Source of the DNA: Bacteroidia bacterium
GTDB lineage: Bacteria > Bacteroidota > Bacteroidia > B-17B0 > Aurantibacillaceae
Assembly (NCBI GenBank): GCA_022841465.1
Contig: JALHRL010000013.1
Coordinates: 1 to 64,000 of the forward strand
DNA: 64,000 nucleotides
Direction of reading: 5' to 3'
A program made the position numbers and the translations under genes. The notes beneath the pieces are model-generated. The model had not been told where the DNA came from. It did not search any database and saw nothing but the letters and a program-made list of their open reading frames with translations. Below are positions 54,738-63,541 of this stretch, in pieces; positions within the stretch are counted from its first letter, which is position 1, and every line of letters begins with the position of its first letter.

Positions 54738-56135
54738 CTATTCCTTTGTAATTATCAATCTTTCTCTTTGCTTTATATCTTCTCCTTCTATCTGAATAAA
54801 ATAAACTCCATTTAAATTCTCAGGAAGTTTAATTCTGAAAAATCCATCTAAACTAAATGAATGTACTTTAAATTCTTCCTTCCCCTGAAGATTGAATATG
54901 CTAACCGTAAAAACAGATGATTTTTCAGAATACAATTGAACAAATCCGTTTGTGGGATTAGGAAAAAATACAACCATTTTTTTAGAAAATGAATTTTCCT
55001 TTATCGTTGTTGGCGTATTAATAACTTTAACTGAAGCCATTTGAGAATTTTGATCTGTCTTAAAAATATTCGACATCATACACGAAGTAGTTGATTGACC
55101 ACAGGAAACACTTACTGTTAAACAAATGTTATAATTTCCGGTGGAGGAATATGTGTGTGACGGAAATAAACCTGTTGAGGTTGAATTATCTCCCCAATTC
55201 CAATTAGCACTTACTACGTTGGTTGAATACGTTGGTATTGCATTCCAAACTATAGCAGGTAATGCACTTGAATCTTTTACCATGGTAAATTGACTGCTTG
55301 CAAAACATGGGGCATTGGTAATGTTAATTGTTTTTGTTATTAAACTTCCACAAAAATAACTAACAGAATCCGTTCCGAATAATGTAACGGTGTATGTTCC
55401 GTTATATAAGAAATTTTGAACAGGAGGGTTTTGAGCACTAGATGTGTTCCCATTTTCAAACATCCAATAATAAGAAGTAGTTGGAGAAGTTCCGGTTGAA
55501 TTATTGGAAAACAAAACGCTTGAGCCATTAACAGTATACACAAAATTAGGCATAATGCTACATGTTTGAGACATTACTGTAATTGAGGCATCATAAACAC
55601 TAATACATGAACTTGAGTTAGCTGCTCTTAACTGAATAGGATATAAAGCCGGTGCTGAAAAAGTATGTACTACATTAAAATGACTATTAAAATAGCTTTG
55701 AGGGGTTACATAGCCATAATGTAAGGTGTACTGGGTTAATGAAATTGTTCCGGTTGAAGCGTTTACAAAATTAATGGTGTTACTATTTAATTGATAAGTA
55801 TTCGTTTTAGCTGTAAGACCGCATGTAGCATTACTGATAGATATGACATTCGTATAATTACTTATACATAATCCGTTTGAAGTACTATCTTGCAATAAAA
55901 GATTTACAATATAATTTCCATTGTTTGTGTAAGTATGGGATGGGTTTATTGATTGTGAAGAATTATTATCACCAAAGTTCCAAGTATAAATTGCATTTGA
56001 ACTTGTAAATGCTGAAGTGTTTGTAAAAGTAACATTTCCATTAGCATTAACAACATAACCAAAATTAGCAGAACATTGTGATTCAGCTTTTATACACGCT
56101 AATAACGTTATTATAACAAATAATAAATTTTTCAT
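54738..56135 (-). CDS. T9SS type A sorting domain protein with PKD repeats
   Basis: A 465-residue secreted protein. The signal peptide (about 1-19) is followed by several PKD-like domains (IYTWNFGDNNSSQSINPSHTY, YYWMFENGNTSSAQNPP, NWNWGDNSTSTGLFPSHTYSS) and a T9SS type A sorting tail at about 390-465 (FFPNPTNGFVQLYSE, GVYFIQIEGE). PKD domains mediate surface or matrix contacts. It is the last gene of a run with the ABC ATPase 13 nt upstream. No catalytic domain is visible. Confidence 0.88.
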   Translation of the reverse strand: MKNLLFVIITLLACIKAESQCSANFGYVVNANGNVTFTNTSAFTSSNAIYTWNFGDNNSSQSINPSHTYTNNGNYIVNLLLQDSTSNGLCISNYTNVISISNATCGLTAKTNTYQLNSNTINFVNASTGTISLTQYTLHYGYVTPQSYFNSHFNVVHTFSAPALYPIQLRAANSSSCISVYDASITVMSQTCSIMPNFVYTVNGSSVLFSNNSTGTSPTTSYYWMFENGNTSSAQNPPVQNFLYNGTYTVTLFGTDSVSYFCGSLITKTINITNAPCFASSQFTMVKDSSALPAIVWNAIPTYSTNVVSANWNWGDNSTSTGLFPSHTYSSTGNYNICLTVSVSCGQSTTSCMMSNIFKTDQNSQMASVKVINTPTTIKENSFSKKMVVFFPNPTNGFVQLYSEKSSVFTVSIFNLQGKEEFKVHSFSLDGFFRIKLPENLNGVYFIQIEGEDIKQRERLIITKE

Positions 56136-56148
56136 GGTATAATTTCTA

Positions 56149-57123
56149 TTAAACTTTAATCTTCACATACATCTTCTCACTCAACTTAGGCTCGGTAAAT
56201 GCATAAACTACAATACCCCTACCCGATCTGGTTTCGCCATATAATTCGTAACATTTCCCGTTAAAATAAAGTGTGGTATTGGTTAAAACAATATCGGCTG
56301 TTTCGGTTTTTTGTAAAATGTATAATTGGTGCGGACGTACAAACAATTGTTTCTTTAATTTTATTTGGCTGGTTTTCTCTAAATCGTCTTTCTTAATGAT
56401 ATTATAATCTCCCAGTAACGAAGCAATTTTTAAATTCTTTGGTTTGTAAAATACTTTCTCTTGCGTGTCAAACTGTACAATTTTACCACTATCCATTACG
56501 GCAATTTTATGAGAATATTTTAATGCTTCATCCGATTCGTGGGTAATAATTAATAGTGCGGTTTTCTTTTTTCGAACTTCTTTTACAATAAACGTAAATA
56601 GTTTTTCTTTTAATGGCCTGTCTAAATTATTAAATGGCTCATCTAACAACAATAACTTGGGCATTACCGTTAAGGCTCTGGCAATTGCTACTCGTTGCTT
56701 TTGTCCTGATGAAAGTGTACGTGCCTGAAGTTTAGCAATTGGGTTTAAATCTAAAAGCTTCAATATTTTTTTGCAACGGGTATCTTTATACTCATTGTTA
56801 TAGCCCACCAACATATCTTTAATATTTTCTTCTACGGTATGGTTGTCTAATACGTAATAATCCTGACTCACCAAACGCATTTCTTTATGGCCCGGAATTA
56901 AATTAAAACTTGGGCCCAGCACTTGCTCCTTCTCTAAAAATATTTCTCCGCTTTGTAAATCTTCTAATCCGTACAAACATTTCACCAGTGTAGATTTACC
57001 ACTTCCGCTTTTTCCAATAATAGAAACAATTTCAGCTTCTTTCACCTGAAAGGAAATGTTTTTTAAACCGGTAAATGAAGTTTTTGATTTGTAGTTGAAC
57101 GATATGTTACTAACCTTTAGAAT
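56149..57123 (-). CDS. ABC transporter ATP-binding protein, apparent ATT start
   Basis: The track's GTG at 57045 would cut off the first ABC strand. The frame is open upstream to ATT at 57123 and reads LKVSNISFNYKSKTSFTGLKNISFQV, exactly the missing N-terminus, directly after the upstream stop TAA. The rest has Walker A GKSGSGKSTLVKC, signature LSSGQKQRVAIARAL, Walker B LLLLDEPFNNLD and the switch His in ITHESDEAL. The length from ATT is 324 residues, with a TOBE-like C-terminal part (KQLFVRPHQLYIL). No permease lies nearby, so this is an orphan, perhaps a tungstate/molybdate or Fe-type ATPase. Confidence 0.85.
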   Translation of the reverse strand: MLKVSNISFNYKSKTSFTGLKNISFQVKEAEIVSIIGKSGSGKSTLVKCLYGLEDLQSGEIFLEKEQVLGPSFNLIPGHKEMRLVSQDYYVLDNHTVEENIKDMLVGYNNEYKDTRCKKILKLLDLNPIAKLQARTLSSGQKQRVAIARALTVMPKLLLLDEPFNNLDRPLKEKLFTFIVKEVRKKKTALLIITHESDEALKYSHKIAVMDSGKIVQFDTQEKVFYKPKNLKIASLLGDYNIIKKDDLEKTSQIKLKKQLFVRPHQLYILQKTETADIVLTNTTLYFNGKCYELYGETRSGRGIVVYAFTEPKLSEKMYVKIKV

Positions 57124-57126
57124 AAA

Positions 57127-57969
57127 TTATCTTATTAAGGTTAATGTATTTTTAAGCTTGTAAGATTTAGAATCAAAACCTGTGGCTTCAATAACATAAA
57201 AATAAACACCATCAGGACATTCAATACCGGCTGTGGTGTGCCCATCCCATGCATCGTTTACTCCGTTAAACTCATACATTAAATTTCCCCAACGATTAAA
57301 TATGCTCAATTTCATTTCTTTTAATCCTTTTGTAATTGGTTTAAAAACATCATTCACACCATCGTTATTAGGGGTAAACACATTGGTTAACTGAATATCA
57401 GAAATATCGTCAATTACAAAATTGTATTTTAAGGTATCGTTACATCCACCCGAACCAAAGGCAATTAATGCCATAGAGTATTGCCCCGAAACAGAAAAAC
57501 TTTGAACCAAATTGGTGGTAGTTTGAGTTGGTACTGCTCCGTTAAAATCCCAATTATAACCTAAAGCATTGCTGGAGTAATTGGTTAAAACCAAATCTAC
57601 CGGAAAACCGCTTGTAGTTAAACTTGCATTGTAAGAAGCTTTAGCTGATTTAAAAACAGACACCAAAACTCCTGTAGTAAATGTTCCGTTAGAATTTCCA
57701 ACAATTAAACTAACGCTATACGTAATTGGAGATTTAAATTTAATACTTGGATTTGGCGAATTAGCATCGGTTAAAAACTCAACACCTGTGTTTGGCGTAA
57801 CCGACCATGTATAAACTGTTGGAGAATTTTCTGTAATAGATATAAATGTATAAAATGTTTCTGTACATAAGGTTCCTGCCGGAGGAACAATAGTAGCTGA
57901 AGGAACTTGGCCCTTGGTAATATTTATAAGGAAAAATAAAGTAAGAAAGTATGCAATCTTTCTGTTCAT
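57127..57969 (-). CDS. T9SS type B (gliding motility-associated C-terminal domain) protein
   Basis: A 280-residue protein with a signal peptide (about 1-20), one or two PKD-like domains (VYTWSVTPNTGVEF, GYNWDFNGAVPTQTTTN) and the type B sorting domain (about 190-280) with NVFTPNNDGVNDVFKP, LSIFNRWGNLMYEF and AWDGHTTAGIECPDGVYFYVIEA. It is exported by T9SS and held at or released from the surface. Downstream stop and next start are within 3 nt of each other. Confidence 0.93.
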   Translation of the reverse strand: MNRKIAYFLTLFFLINITKGQVPSATIVPPAGTLCTETFYTFISITENSPTVYTWSVTPNTGVEFLTDANSPNPSIKFKSPITYSVSLIVGNSNGTFTTGVLVSVFKSAKASYNASLTTSGFPVDLVLTNYSSNALGYNWDFNGAVPTQTTTNLVQSFSVSGQYSMALIAFGSGGCNDTLKYNFVIDDISDIQLTNVFTPNNDGVNDVFKPITKGLKEMKLSIFNRWGNLMYEFNGVNDAWDGHTTAGIECPDGVYFYVIEATGFDSKSYKLKNTLTLIR

Positions 57970-57973
57970 AACG

Positions 57974-59005
57974 TTATAAATTTACTAAAAATTCCAGAGT
58001 ATTTACCCCATCGGCAAAATCAGTAATAACAGGCTGTTGTGAATTACCGAACGGAATATAGTTTTCGCCAACAATACACTGTATTTCGTTTTTATTTTCA
58101 GTAATGTATTTGTCTATATCTGCCTGGCTTTTATAATTCTCGTAAAACACCACCGAAATAGGTGCATGTATTTGATTATCAGGCTTTAAAATTAAGAAAT
58201 TATTATCCAGAAAAGGCTCTTTATTTAATAAAAATACTGCTCGGTTATAATCGTAATTATTACCGTACTTCTTATTATCTACCACATGCCCGTAATCAAA
58301 AATAGCCTCAAAAAAATCTTTGAAATTATAATTATCAGGAACCAATAGTTTGGATACATTGCGGCATCCTAATCCATAATAACTAAAAATATCCTTTCCT
58401 AATTCTTTTAGTTGTTCTGTTGATTCATTGCCTCGCAGTATTGCAAGTGAGCTTCGGTTTTTACGAATAATGTTTGGGTATTTCCCAAAGTAATAATCAA
58501 AATATCCTGCTGTGTTATTACTACCCGTTGCAATAACAGCATCAAAATTGCTTAGTTTTCCATCGCTTAAATGTATAAGTGCATCCAACTCGGGTTGATA
58601 ATGAATTAGCAGTTTCAAGAAAAAAGGAATTAACACATTATCATCGGAAGATAATTTTATTAAAGCAATATTCCCTGAAAGCAATACGCTCATAATATCA
58701 TGAAAACCCACCACAGGTATATTTCCGGCACAAATAATTGCAACTGTTTTTGGTGATTTGTTTTCTGCTTGAACATTTTTACAATATTCCTTTAAATCAT
58801 TCTCTTTTAACATAAAGGCAATGTTCTTTAAAGCTAAAGCGCAACTATCTTCCGTAAACCAACCATTGTATATTTTAGCAGTTTTTATAAGTTCGGTTAA
58901 ACCCAAATGAAGGTTGCCTTCCTCCTTTAGTTGGGTATTAGATAAATGACGGGTAATAAACTCGCCAAGGTGAACAAAAGCCTCAATTCTTTGTTTTAAT
59001 TGCAT
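57974..59005 (-). CDS. LuxC-like acyl-CoA reductase
   Basis: A 343-residue protein of the acyl-CoA reductase (LuxC) family. KTVAIICAGNIPVVGFHDIMSVLLSG and FDAVIATGSNNTAGYFDYYFGKYP are its Rossmann and glycine-rich parts, and the catalytic Cys is in YYGLGCRNVSKLLVP. It reduces fatty acyl-CoA to aldehyde with NADPH. The gene is divergent from the ferredoxin gene, with the ferredoxin promoter overlapping its start, an arrangement seen in other Bacteroidota. Confidence 0.87.
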   Translation of the reverse strand: MQLKQRIEAFVHLGEFITRHLSNTQLKEEGNLHLGLTELIKTAKIYNGWFTEDSCALALKNIAFMLKENDLKEYCKNVQAENKSPKTVAIICAGNIPVVGFHDIMSVLLSGNIALIKLSSDDNVLIPFFLKLLIHYQPELDALIHLSDGKLSNFDAVIATGSNNTAGYFDYYFGKYPNIIRKNRSSLAILRGNESTEQLKELGKDIFSYYGLGCRNVSKLLVPDNYNFKDFFEAIFDYGHVVDNKKYGNNYDYNRAVFLLNKEPFLDNNFLILKPDNQIHAPISVVFYENYKSQADIDKYITENKNEIQCIVGENYIPFGNSQQPVITDFADGVNTLEFLVNL

Positions 59006-59022
59006 AGATACTTGTATATTTG
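58990..59022 (+). promoter_or_regulatory. candidate full promoter of the ferredoxin gene
   Basis: TTTG at 58990-58993, a 21-nt spacer and TATATTTG at 59015-59022 match the TTTG/TAnnTTTG consensus of Bacteroidota, with a leader of about 25 nt to the ATG at 59054. It is the best promoter in the window. Confidence 0.7.
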
Positions 59023-59053
59023 CAAAAAATTAATTTACTAAGTTACATATAAA

Positions 59054-59404
59054 ATGGCAATTAAAATTACAGACGAATGTATTAATTGTGGAGCTTGCGA
59101 ACCTGAATGTCCGAATAACGCAATTTACGAAGGTGGTGCCGAATGGCGCTTTGCCGATGGTACAGGCGTTAAAGGAATGTATAAAGGAACAAATTCCGGA
59201 ATTGAAGTAGATGCTGATGACGCACAAACACCTAAAAACATGGATGTATACTTTATTGTAACCGATAAATGTACTGAGTGTAAAGGTTTTCATGATGAAC
59301 CGCAATGCGCGGCTGTTTGTCCGGTTGATTGTTGTATAAAAGACGATGAAAATGTAGAAACCGAGGAACAATTGCTCGCTAAAAAAGCATCATTACATTT
59401 ATAA
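59054..59404 (+). CDS. 4Fe-4S dicluster ferredoxin
   Basis: A 116-residue ferredoxin with two 4Fe-4S sites. The first is [13 protein letters not shown]; the second is [22 protein letters not shown], with a longer insertion between its Cys pairs as in the YfhL-like type. An acidic loop of about 35 residues separates the sites. It may supply electrons to redox enzymes such as the divergent acyl-CoA reductase's pathway. A convergent terminator follows. Confidence 0.93.
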   Translation: MAIKITDECINCGACEPECPNNAIYEGGAEWRFADGTGVKGMYKGTNSGIEVDADDAQTPKNMDVYFIVTDKCTECKGFHDEPQCAAVCPVDCCIKDDENVETEEQLLAKKASLHL

Positions 59405-59410
59405 AATTTA

Positions 59411-59434
59411 AAAGCGGCTAAGGCCGCTTTTTTT
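59411..59434. terminator. terminator between ferredoxin and phosphatase genes
   Basis: AAAGCGGC-TAAG-GCCGCTTT, an 8-bp stem with a 4-nt loop, then a T run on the plus strand; A residues on the other side make it usable in both directions. Confidence 0.88.
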
Positions 59435-59894
59435 ATCTAATTCCGTTTATTGCTAATTTCTCGCACGCGCTCCACACCAACTGAAAAACATGTTCAAAAT
59501 CTTCCTCTCCGCCATAGTAAGGGTCGGGCACTTCCATATCTGTTTCCGGATGCAATACATTTAATAAAAGTTCTACTTTGTTTTTCTCTTCCAGAGTATT
59601 GGCTAATTTTAAAACATTGGAATGGTTGTTCTTATCCATCACAAAAATTCTATCAAACTTTTTAAAATCTTCTGTTCTAAATTGCCTTGCGCGTAACGGA
59701 CTTAAATCAACTCCGTTTCTTCGGGCATTGGCAATGGTTCTTCTATCGGGTGCTTCACCCACATGATAATTGGCTGTTCCGGCTGAATCTATGGTCCAGT
59801 TTAAATTATGTTTATCATTCAAATGCAACATAATGCCTTCAGCTACGGGTGATCGACAAATATTTCCTAAACAAACAAATATTACTTTCTGCAT
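59433..59894 (-). CDS. low molecular weight protein-tyrosine-phosphatase
   Basis: A 153-residue phosphatase. The P-loop VCLGNICRSPVAEG holds the catalytic Cys8 and Arg14; the general acid is the Asp in VPDPYYGGEEDF. Enzymes of this type remove phosphate from tyrosine, including autokinases that control capsule or exopolysaccharide chain length, which would fit a glycan-rich genome, though no such kinase is seen here. Its -7 element ends 4 nt before the ATG. Confidence 0.94.
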   Translation of the reverse strand: MQKVIFVCLGNICRSPVAEGIMLHLNDKHNLNWTIDSAGTANYHVGEAPDRRTIANARRNGVDLSPLRARQFRTEDFKKFDRIFVMDKNNHSNVLKLANTLEEKNKVELLLNVLHPETDMEVPDPYYGGEEDFEHVFQLVWSACEKLAINGIR

Positions 59895-59898
59895 TTTT

Positions 59899-59906
59899 CA
59901 AAATTA
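59899..59906 (-). promoter_or_regulatory. candidate -7 element of the phosphatase gene
   Basis: Minus-strand TAATTTTG matches TAnnTTTG exactly and its last base is 5 nt before the ATG at 59894, which would make the mRNA leaderless or nearly so. Confidence 0.45.
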
Positions 59907-59923
59907 CACAAGTGCTTTAAAAT

Positions 59924-59958
59924 AAAAAAGAGACAACGCATTTCACTGTCTCTTTTTT
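59924..59958 (-). terminator. Rho-independent terminator of the Do protease gene
   Basis: AAAAAAGAGACA (59924-59935) and TGTCTCTTTTTT (59947-59958) form a perfect 12-bp stem with an 11-nt loop. It lies right after the protease stop and before the phosphatase promoter. Confidence 0.88.
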
Positions 59959-59980
59959 AAACAAAACAAAAACAAGTACA

Positions 59981-61453
59981 CTACAAACCAAAGCCATAGT
60001 AGGCTTTCACTCCATTCGGGTAAATGCCTTCAATTAAAACACCACCCGAAAGCTCATTAAATGTTTTTTCAGCATCCTTTACACTGTTAATTTTATTTTT
60101 ATTTATTGAGGTAATAATAAATCCTTGTTTAATTCCTGCCCCTGCCAATTTGCTGTTTGCCGTTAAGCTCGAAATTTTTACCCCGTTGGCTATATTTAAT
60201 TTTTGCATCTCGGCTTTATCTACCTCTTCAAATGCCACACCCGCTTTAGTTATATTCACTTTTACCTTTTCGGTTTTTTTCACCAATAGTGTTGTGTTTT
60301 CTAAGCTTTTTAAAGTAAGGGGTAAATTTAATTCTTTGTTATTTCTGAATAAGTTAACTGAAATTTTATCACCGGGACGGTATTTGGCAATTTGTTCGTG
60401 TAACTCACTTACACTATTTATAGCTACATCTTGTATAGAGGTAATTAAATCCCCTACTTCAATCCCTGCCTCTTCTGCACTTCCGCCAGCAGTAAGATGT
60501 GTAACATAAGCCCCTTTTAAATTTTTAATATTGTTTTCATTGGCAAATTTTGCATCAATGTCTCTTATTCCAACACCAATATAAGCACGTTGTACTGAAC
60601 CAAACTCTACTAAATCGCCAACCACTTTTTTTACAATGTTTACTGGAACTGCAAAAGAATATCCTTGGTAAGCCCCATTATTAGAAGCAATGGCGGTGTT
60701 TATACCTACTAATTCTCCGGTAGTATTCACCAAAGCTCCACCGCTGTTTCCGGGGTTAACCGCAGCATCGGTTTGTAAAAATGATTCGATTGGATTTTTT
60801 CTTCCGTCGATAATATTATTTCTTCCTTTTGCACTAATAATTCCTGCTGTAACGGTACTGTTTAAATTAAAGGGATTACCAACCGCCAACACCCACTCGC
60901 CTACCTTTACCATATCACTATTACCATAAATTAAAAATGGTAAATCGGTTTCTTTTATTTTAACCAAAGCAATATCCGTAGATGGATCGGAGCCAATAAC
61001 TTCTGCGTTATAAACTCGTTTATCGTTTAACACTACTTCTATTTTATTAGCTCCGGCAATAACATGATTATTGGTAACGATGTAACCGTCTTTACTTATA
61101 ATTACTCCGCTACCAAAACCTTGTTGCACATACGTTTCTTGCCTTGGAGCACCTCCAAAAAACTGAGCAAAAGGATCGTACACTAAATTATTTTGTTCTG
61201 ATTGAGTTTTAATATGAACTACTGCATTTACCGAAAGTTCGGCAGCTACGGTAAAATCGTTATTTAAAGCGCTGGATGTTCGTCCCGTGAAATTTACCAA
61301 CTGAACATTAGCAGCATTATTAGGTTTTGATGCTTTAATTAATTTATCTTTGCCCGACTCTGAATTATTATGATAACCAATGTAATAATTAGCTCCTATT
61401 GCGGCTACACCACCTAAAAACGCAATAAAAATACTTGAAATTAACTTTTTCAT
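59981..61453 (-). CDS. Do family serine endopeptidase (DegP/HtrA type)
   Basis: The track starts at GTG 61522; ATG 61453 begins a membrane-anchor or signal segment (KKLISSIFIAFLGGVAAIG) and gives 490 residues. The trypsin-like domain has the triad His in VTNNHVIAGA, Asp in STDIALVKI and Ser in NPGNSGGALVN. Two PDZ domains follow (about 285-375 and 400-490). It degrades or refolds damaged periplasmic proteins, a quality-control role relevant to T9SS and outer membrane cargo. A perfect -7 element is upstream. Confidence 0.95.
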   Translation of the reverse strand: MKKLISSIFIAFLGGVAAIGANYYIGYHNNSESGKDKLIKASKPNNAANVQLVNFTGRTSSALNNDFTVAAELSVNAVVHIKTQSEQNNLVYDPFAQFFGGAPRQETYVQQGFGSGVIISKDGYIVTNNHVIAGANKIEVVLNDKRVYNAEVIGSDPSTDIALVKIKETDLPFLIYGNSDMVKVGEWVLAVGNPFNLNSTVTAGIISAKGRNNIIDGRKNPIESFLQTDAAVNPGNSGGALVNTTGELVGINTAIASNNGAYQGYSFAVPVNIVKKVVGDLVEFGSVQRAYIGVGIRDIDAKFANENNIKNLKGAYVTHLTAGGSAEEAGIEVGDLITSIQDVAINSVSELHEQIAKYRPGDKISVNLFRNNKELNLPLTLKSLENTTLLVKKTEKVKVNITKAGVAFEEVDKAEMQKLNIANGVKISSLTANSKLAGAGIKQGFIITSINKNKINSVKDAEKTFNELSGGVLIEGIYPNGVKAYYGFGL

Positions 61454-61479
61454 AATTGATTGTTTTAAGGTTATTAACG

Positions 61480-61487
61480 CAAAATTA
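61480..61487 (-). promoter_or_regulatory. candidate -7 element of the Do protease gene
   Basis: Minus-strand TAATTTTG matches TAnnTTTG exactly, about 26 nt before the ATG at 61453. Confidence 0.5.
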
Positions 61488-61566
61488 CAATCAAACTTAC
61501 CTTGTTGATTTATTTTTAACACAGCTTAACTATGCAGCATTTTTTTAATTAAATTTACGTTAATTA

Positions 61567-62199
61567 ATGCAGTTCAGGCGCAAAATACCAACGTTTGTTT
61601 TTGGTTTATCAATTGGTTTATTGATAGGTGTTGTATTTTTTCTTTTTAAAATAGATGCTATTTTTTCTAAATTAAAATCAGCCAATTCTTCTGATAAAAT
61701 TACAGTTATTGAACAAAAATTACAGGATAATGAAAAGAAGGAAAAAGCCAGGAATAAAGAACGTTTTAAAATTAAAACCGGAAACCAAGCGAAAGTAAAT
61801 TACAAAGAAGTTGATAGTATTATTAACGCAGATGAAGAAATAGTAAACATTGCACTGGATCAATTAGTTTCTACGCGAACTGTAAAAATAATAAACCTAA
61901 GTGATGCTGAACGCCAGGATACCTTAGCCGAAAATATTGCCGGAGTGCATTCTATTAGTTCAGATTCATACACCTTAGAGTTTTGGAGAACACCTCTCAA
62001 TTCAAAGGGATACCGTTTTTACAAAAACAAAATAATGCTTTACGGTTTAAACGATCATAGCAATATTTTACTTTACAAGTTAGATGGTAAATTTTTCATT
62101 AAAAGTTTTGAAGTGATTTACGAATTGCAAACCAATCAAGATTTTCAATCTTTTGTTAAGGTAAGTAACCCCGATTTATTAAATAAACTTAATTCGTAA
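61567..62199 (+). CDS. membrane-anchored hypothetical protein
   Basis: A 210-residue protein. A short basic N-terminus and one hydrophobic helix (about 9-28, VFGLSIGLLIGVVFFLF) are followed by a charged linker or coiled coil (about 40-70) and a mixed alpha/beta domain (about 75-205) with LEFWRTPLNSKGYRFYKN and LLYKLDGKFFIKS. It probably lies in the periplasm. It shares one base with the dapF start (TAATG), so it is translated with dapF. No family is recognised. A near match to the -7 element (TAAATTTA) lies upstream. Confidence 0.7.
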   Translation: MQFRRKIPTFVFGLSIGLLIGVVFFLFKIDAIFSKLKSANSSDKITVIEQKLQDNEKKEKARNKERFKIKTGNQAKVNYKEVDSIINADEEIVNIALDQLVSTRTVKIINLSDAERQDTLAENIAGVHSISSDSYTLEFWRTPLNSKGYRFYKNKIMLYGLNDHSNILLYKLDGKFFIKSFEVIYELQTNQDFQSFVKVSNPDLLNKLNS

Positions 62200-62984
62200 T
62201 GACAGTTGAGTTTTACAAATATCATGGCGCGGGGAATGATTTTATAATTATTGATAATCGCCAAACCGGTTACTTACTAAGCAACGAACAAGTTAAATTT
62301 TTATGCAACCGACACATTGGTATTGGTGCTGATGGGTTAATGTTACTGGAAGATGAAATAAGCTTTGATTTTAAAATGGTTTATTTTAACAGCGATGGAA
62401 ACTTAAGCTCTATGTGTGGTAATGGAGGACGATGCATTACCGCTTTTGCAAAAAAATTAGGCTTAATAAAAGATAAAGCACGTTTTATTGCTGTAGATGG
62501 TGCGCATGATGCTAATTTAAACAACGATGGAACCATTTCATTAAAAATGAACGATGTAAAAAATGTTGAAATTGGAAGCGATTACTTTTACCTAAATACC
62601 GGCTCACCGCACTTTGTAAAGATGGTTAGCAACATTCATGAATTGGATGTATTTGAAGAAGGTAAAAAAATTAGATACAATAACAGATTTAAGGAAGAAG
62701 GGACCAACGTTAATTTTATTGAAAAATTTGACGACCATTTATTTGTTCGCACTTACGAAAGAGGCGTTGAAAATGAAACCTTATCTTGCGGTACCGGTGT
62801 AACGGCTTCGGCCTTGGTTGCCGCAATTTTAGGAAATACCACTGATAAAAATAGTTGTACAATCAAAACACCCGGCGGAAATTTAAATGTAAAATTTGAA
62901 CGTGTTCTTGAAAACACTTTTTATAATATTTGGCTAGAGGGCCCTGCTGAATTTGTTTTTAAAGGTTCTATTGATATAGAATGA
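62199..62984 (+). CDS. dapF: diaminopimelate epimerase
   Basis: A 261-residue racemase. The two catalytic cysteines are C73 in SSMCGNGGRCITAF and the one in ETLSCGTGVTASAL, and YHGAGNDFIIIDN opens the fold. It converts LL- to meso-diaminopimelate for lysine and peptidoglycan synthesis. Length is standard. It shares one base with the upstream gene and 4 nt with the following one, so the three are translationally linked. Confidence 0.97.
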   Translation: MTVEFYKYHGAGNDFIIIDNRQTGYLLSNEQVKFLCNRHIGIGADGLMLLEDEISFDFKMVYFNSDGNLSSMCGNGGRCITAFAKKLGLIKDKARFIAVDGAHDANLNNDGTISLKMNDVKNVEIGSDYFYLNTGSPHFVKMVSNIHELDVFEEGKKIRYNNRFKEEGTNVNFIEKFDDHLFVRTYERGVENETLSCGTGVTASALVAAILGNTTDKNSCTIKTPGGNLNVKFERVLENTFYNIWLEGPAEFVFKGSIDIE

Positions 62985-63541
62985 CAACTACTTCTTTTAA
63001 AAAACTAAATCTAACTGTACATCTGTTTAATGAAAAAGAACTGCTGCAAGGTGTTTGGATTTGCTTAATTCATGCTAAAAGAACCCCACCACACATTGGC
63101 ATTTGTATTAATGGTCAGTATCATTCTCTTAACATAAAAGGAATTGAATTAAATGTTCCCATACAAAACATTTTAAAAAGCATACAAATAAAAAAAATTG
63201 AATGTTTATTTTTTAAAGTAAAGGAACTTACAAATTGCAGTTGGCAAACTTTAAATATCGGTTTTTCAGATTCTCTGCATCAATTTCCGATGATAAGAAA
63301 TACAGAAGTTACTTGCTTAACCCCTATTAAACACTTTTTTGATACATTTTACGGAATTGAATTTGATAAAAACGATATTATTTATACTTTCTTAAATAAA
63401 TTAAACAAGAATAATTTCATTTTAGGTGCATATTCATTAAATTTATCAGTATCAAATAACGAAGTTGAAATTCCGGTTTACTCAACAGAAGAACTGAATA
63501 ACAACTTGAATGAAATTAAAAAAGAACAAAAAAAAGCCTGA
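62981..63541 (+). CDS. hypothetical protein between dapF and a GNAT gene
   Basis: A 186-residue protein overlapping dapF by 4 nt (ATGA) and sharing one base with the GNAT gene (TGATG). It appears to be soluble and strand rich (LNLTVHLFNEKELLQGVWICLI, GICINGQYHSLNIKGIEL, SVSNNEVEIPVYSTEEL), with a lysine-rich end. No motif or family is recognised. The tight coupling to dapF and the acetyltransferase points to a shared role or only shared expression. Confidence 0.65.
   Translation: MTTTSFKKLNLTVHLFNEKELLQGVWICLIHAKRTPPHIGICINGQYHSLNIKGIELNVPIQNILKSIQIKKIECLFFKVKELTNCSWQTLNIGFSDSLHQFPMIRNTEVTCLTPIKHFFDTFYGIEFDKNDIIYTFLNKLNKNNFILGAYSLNLSVSNNEVEIPVYSTEELNNNLNEIKKEQKKA

Noticed and set aside
60024-60509. 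161-aa plus-strand ORF within the Do protease gene
   Set aside because: It lies opposite the PDZ domains of a conserved protease; shadow.
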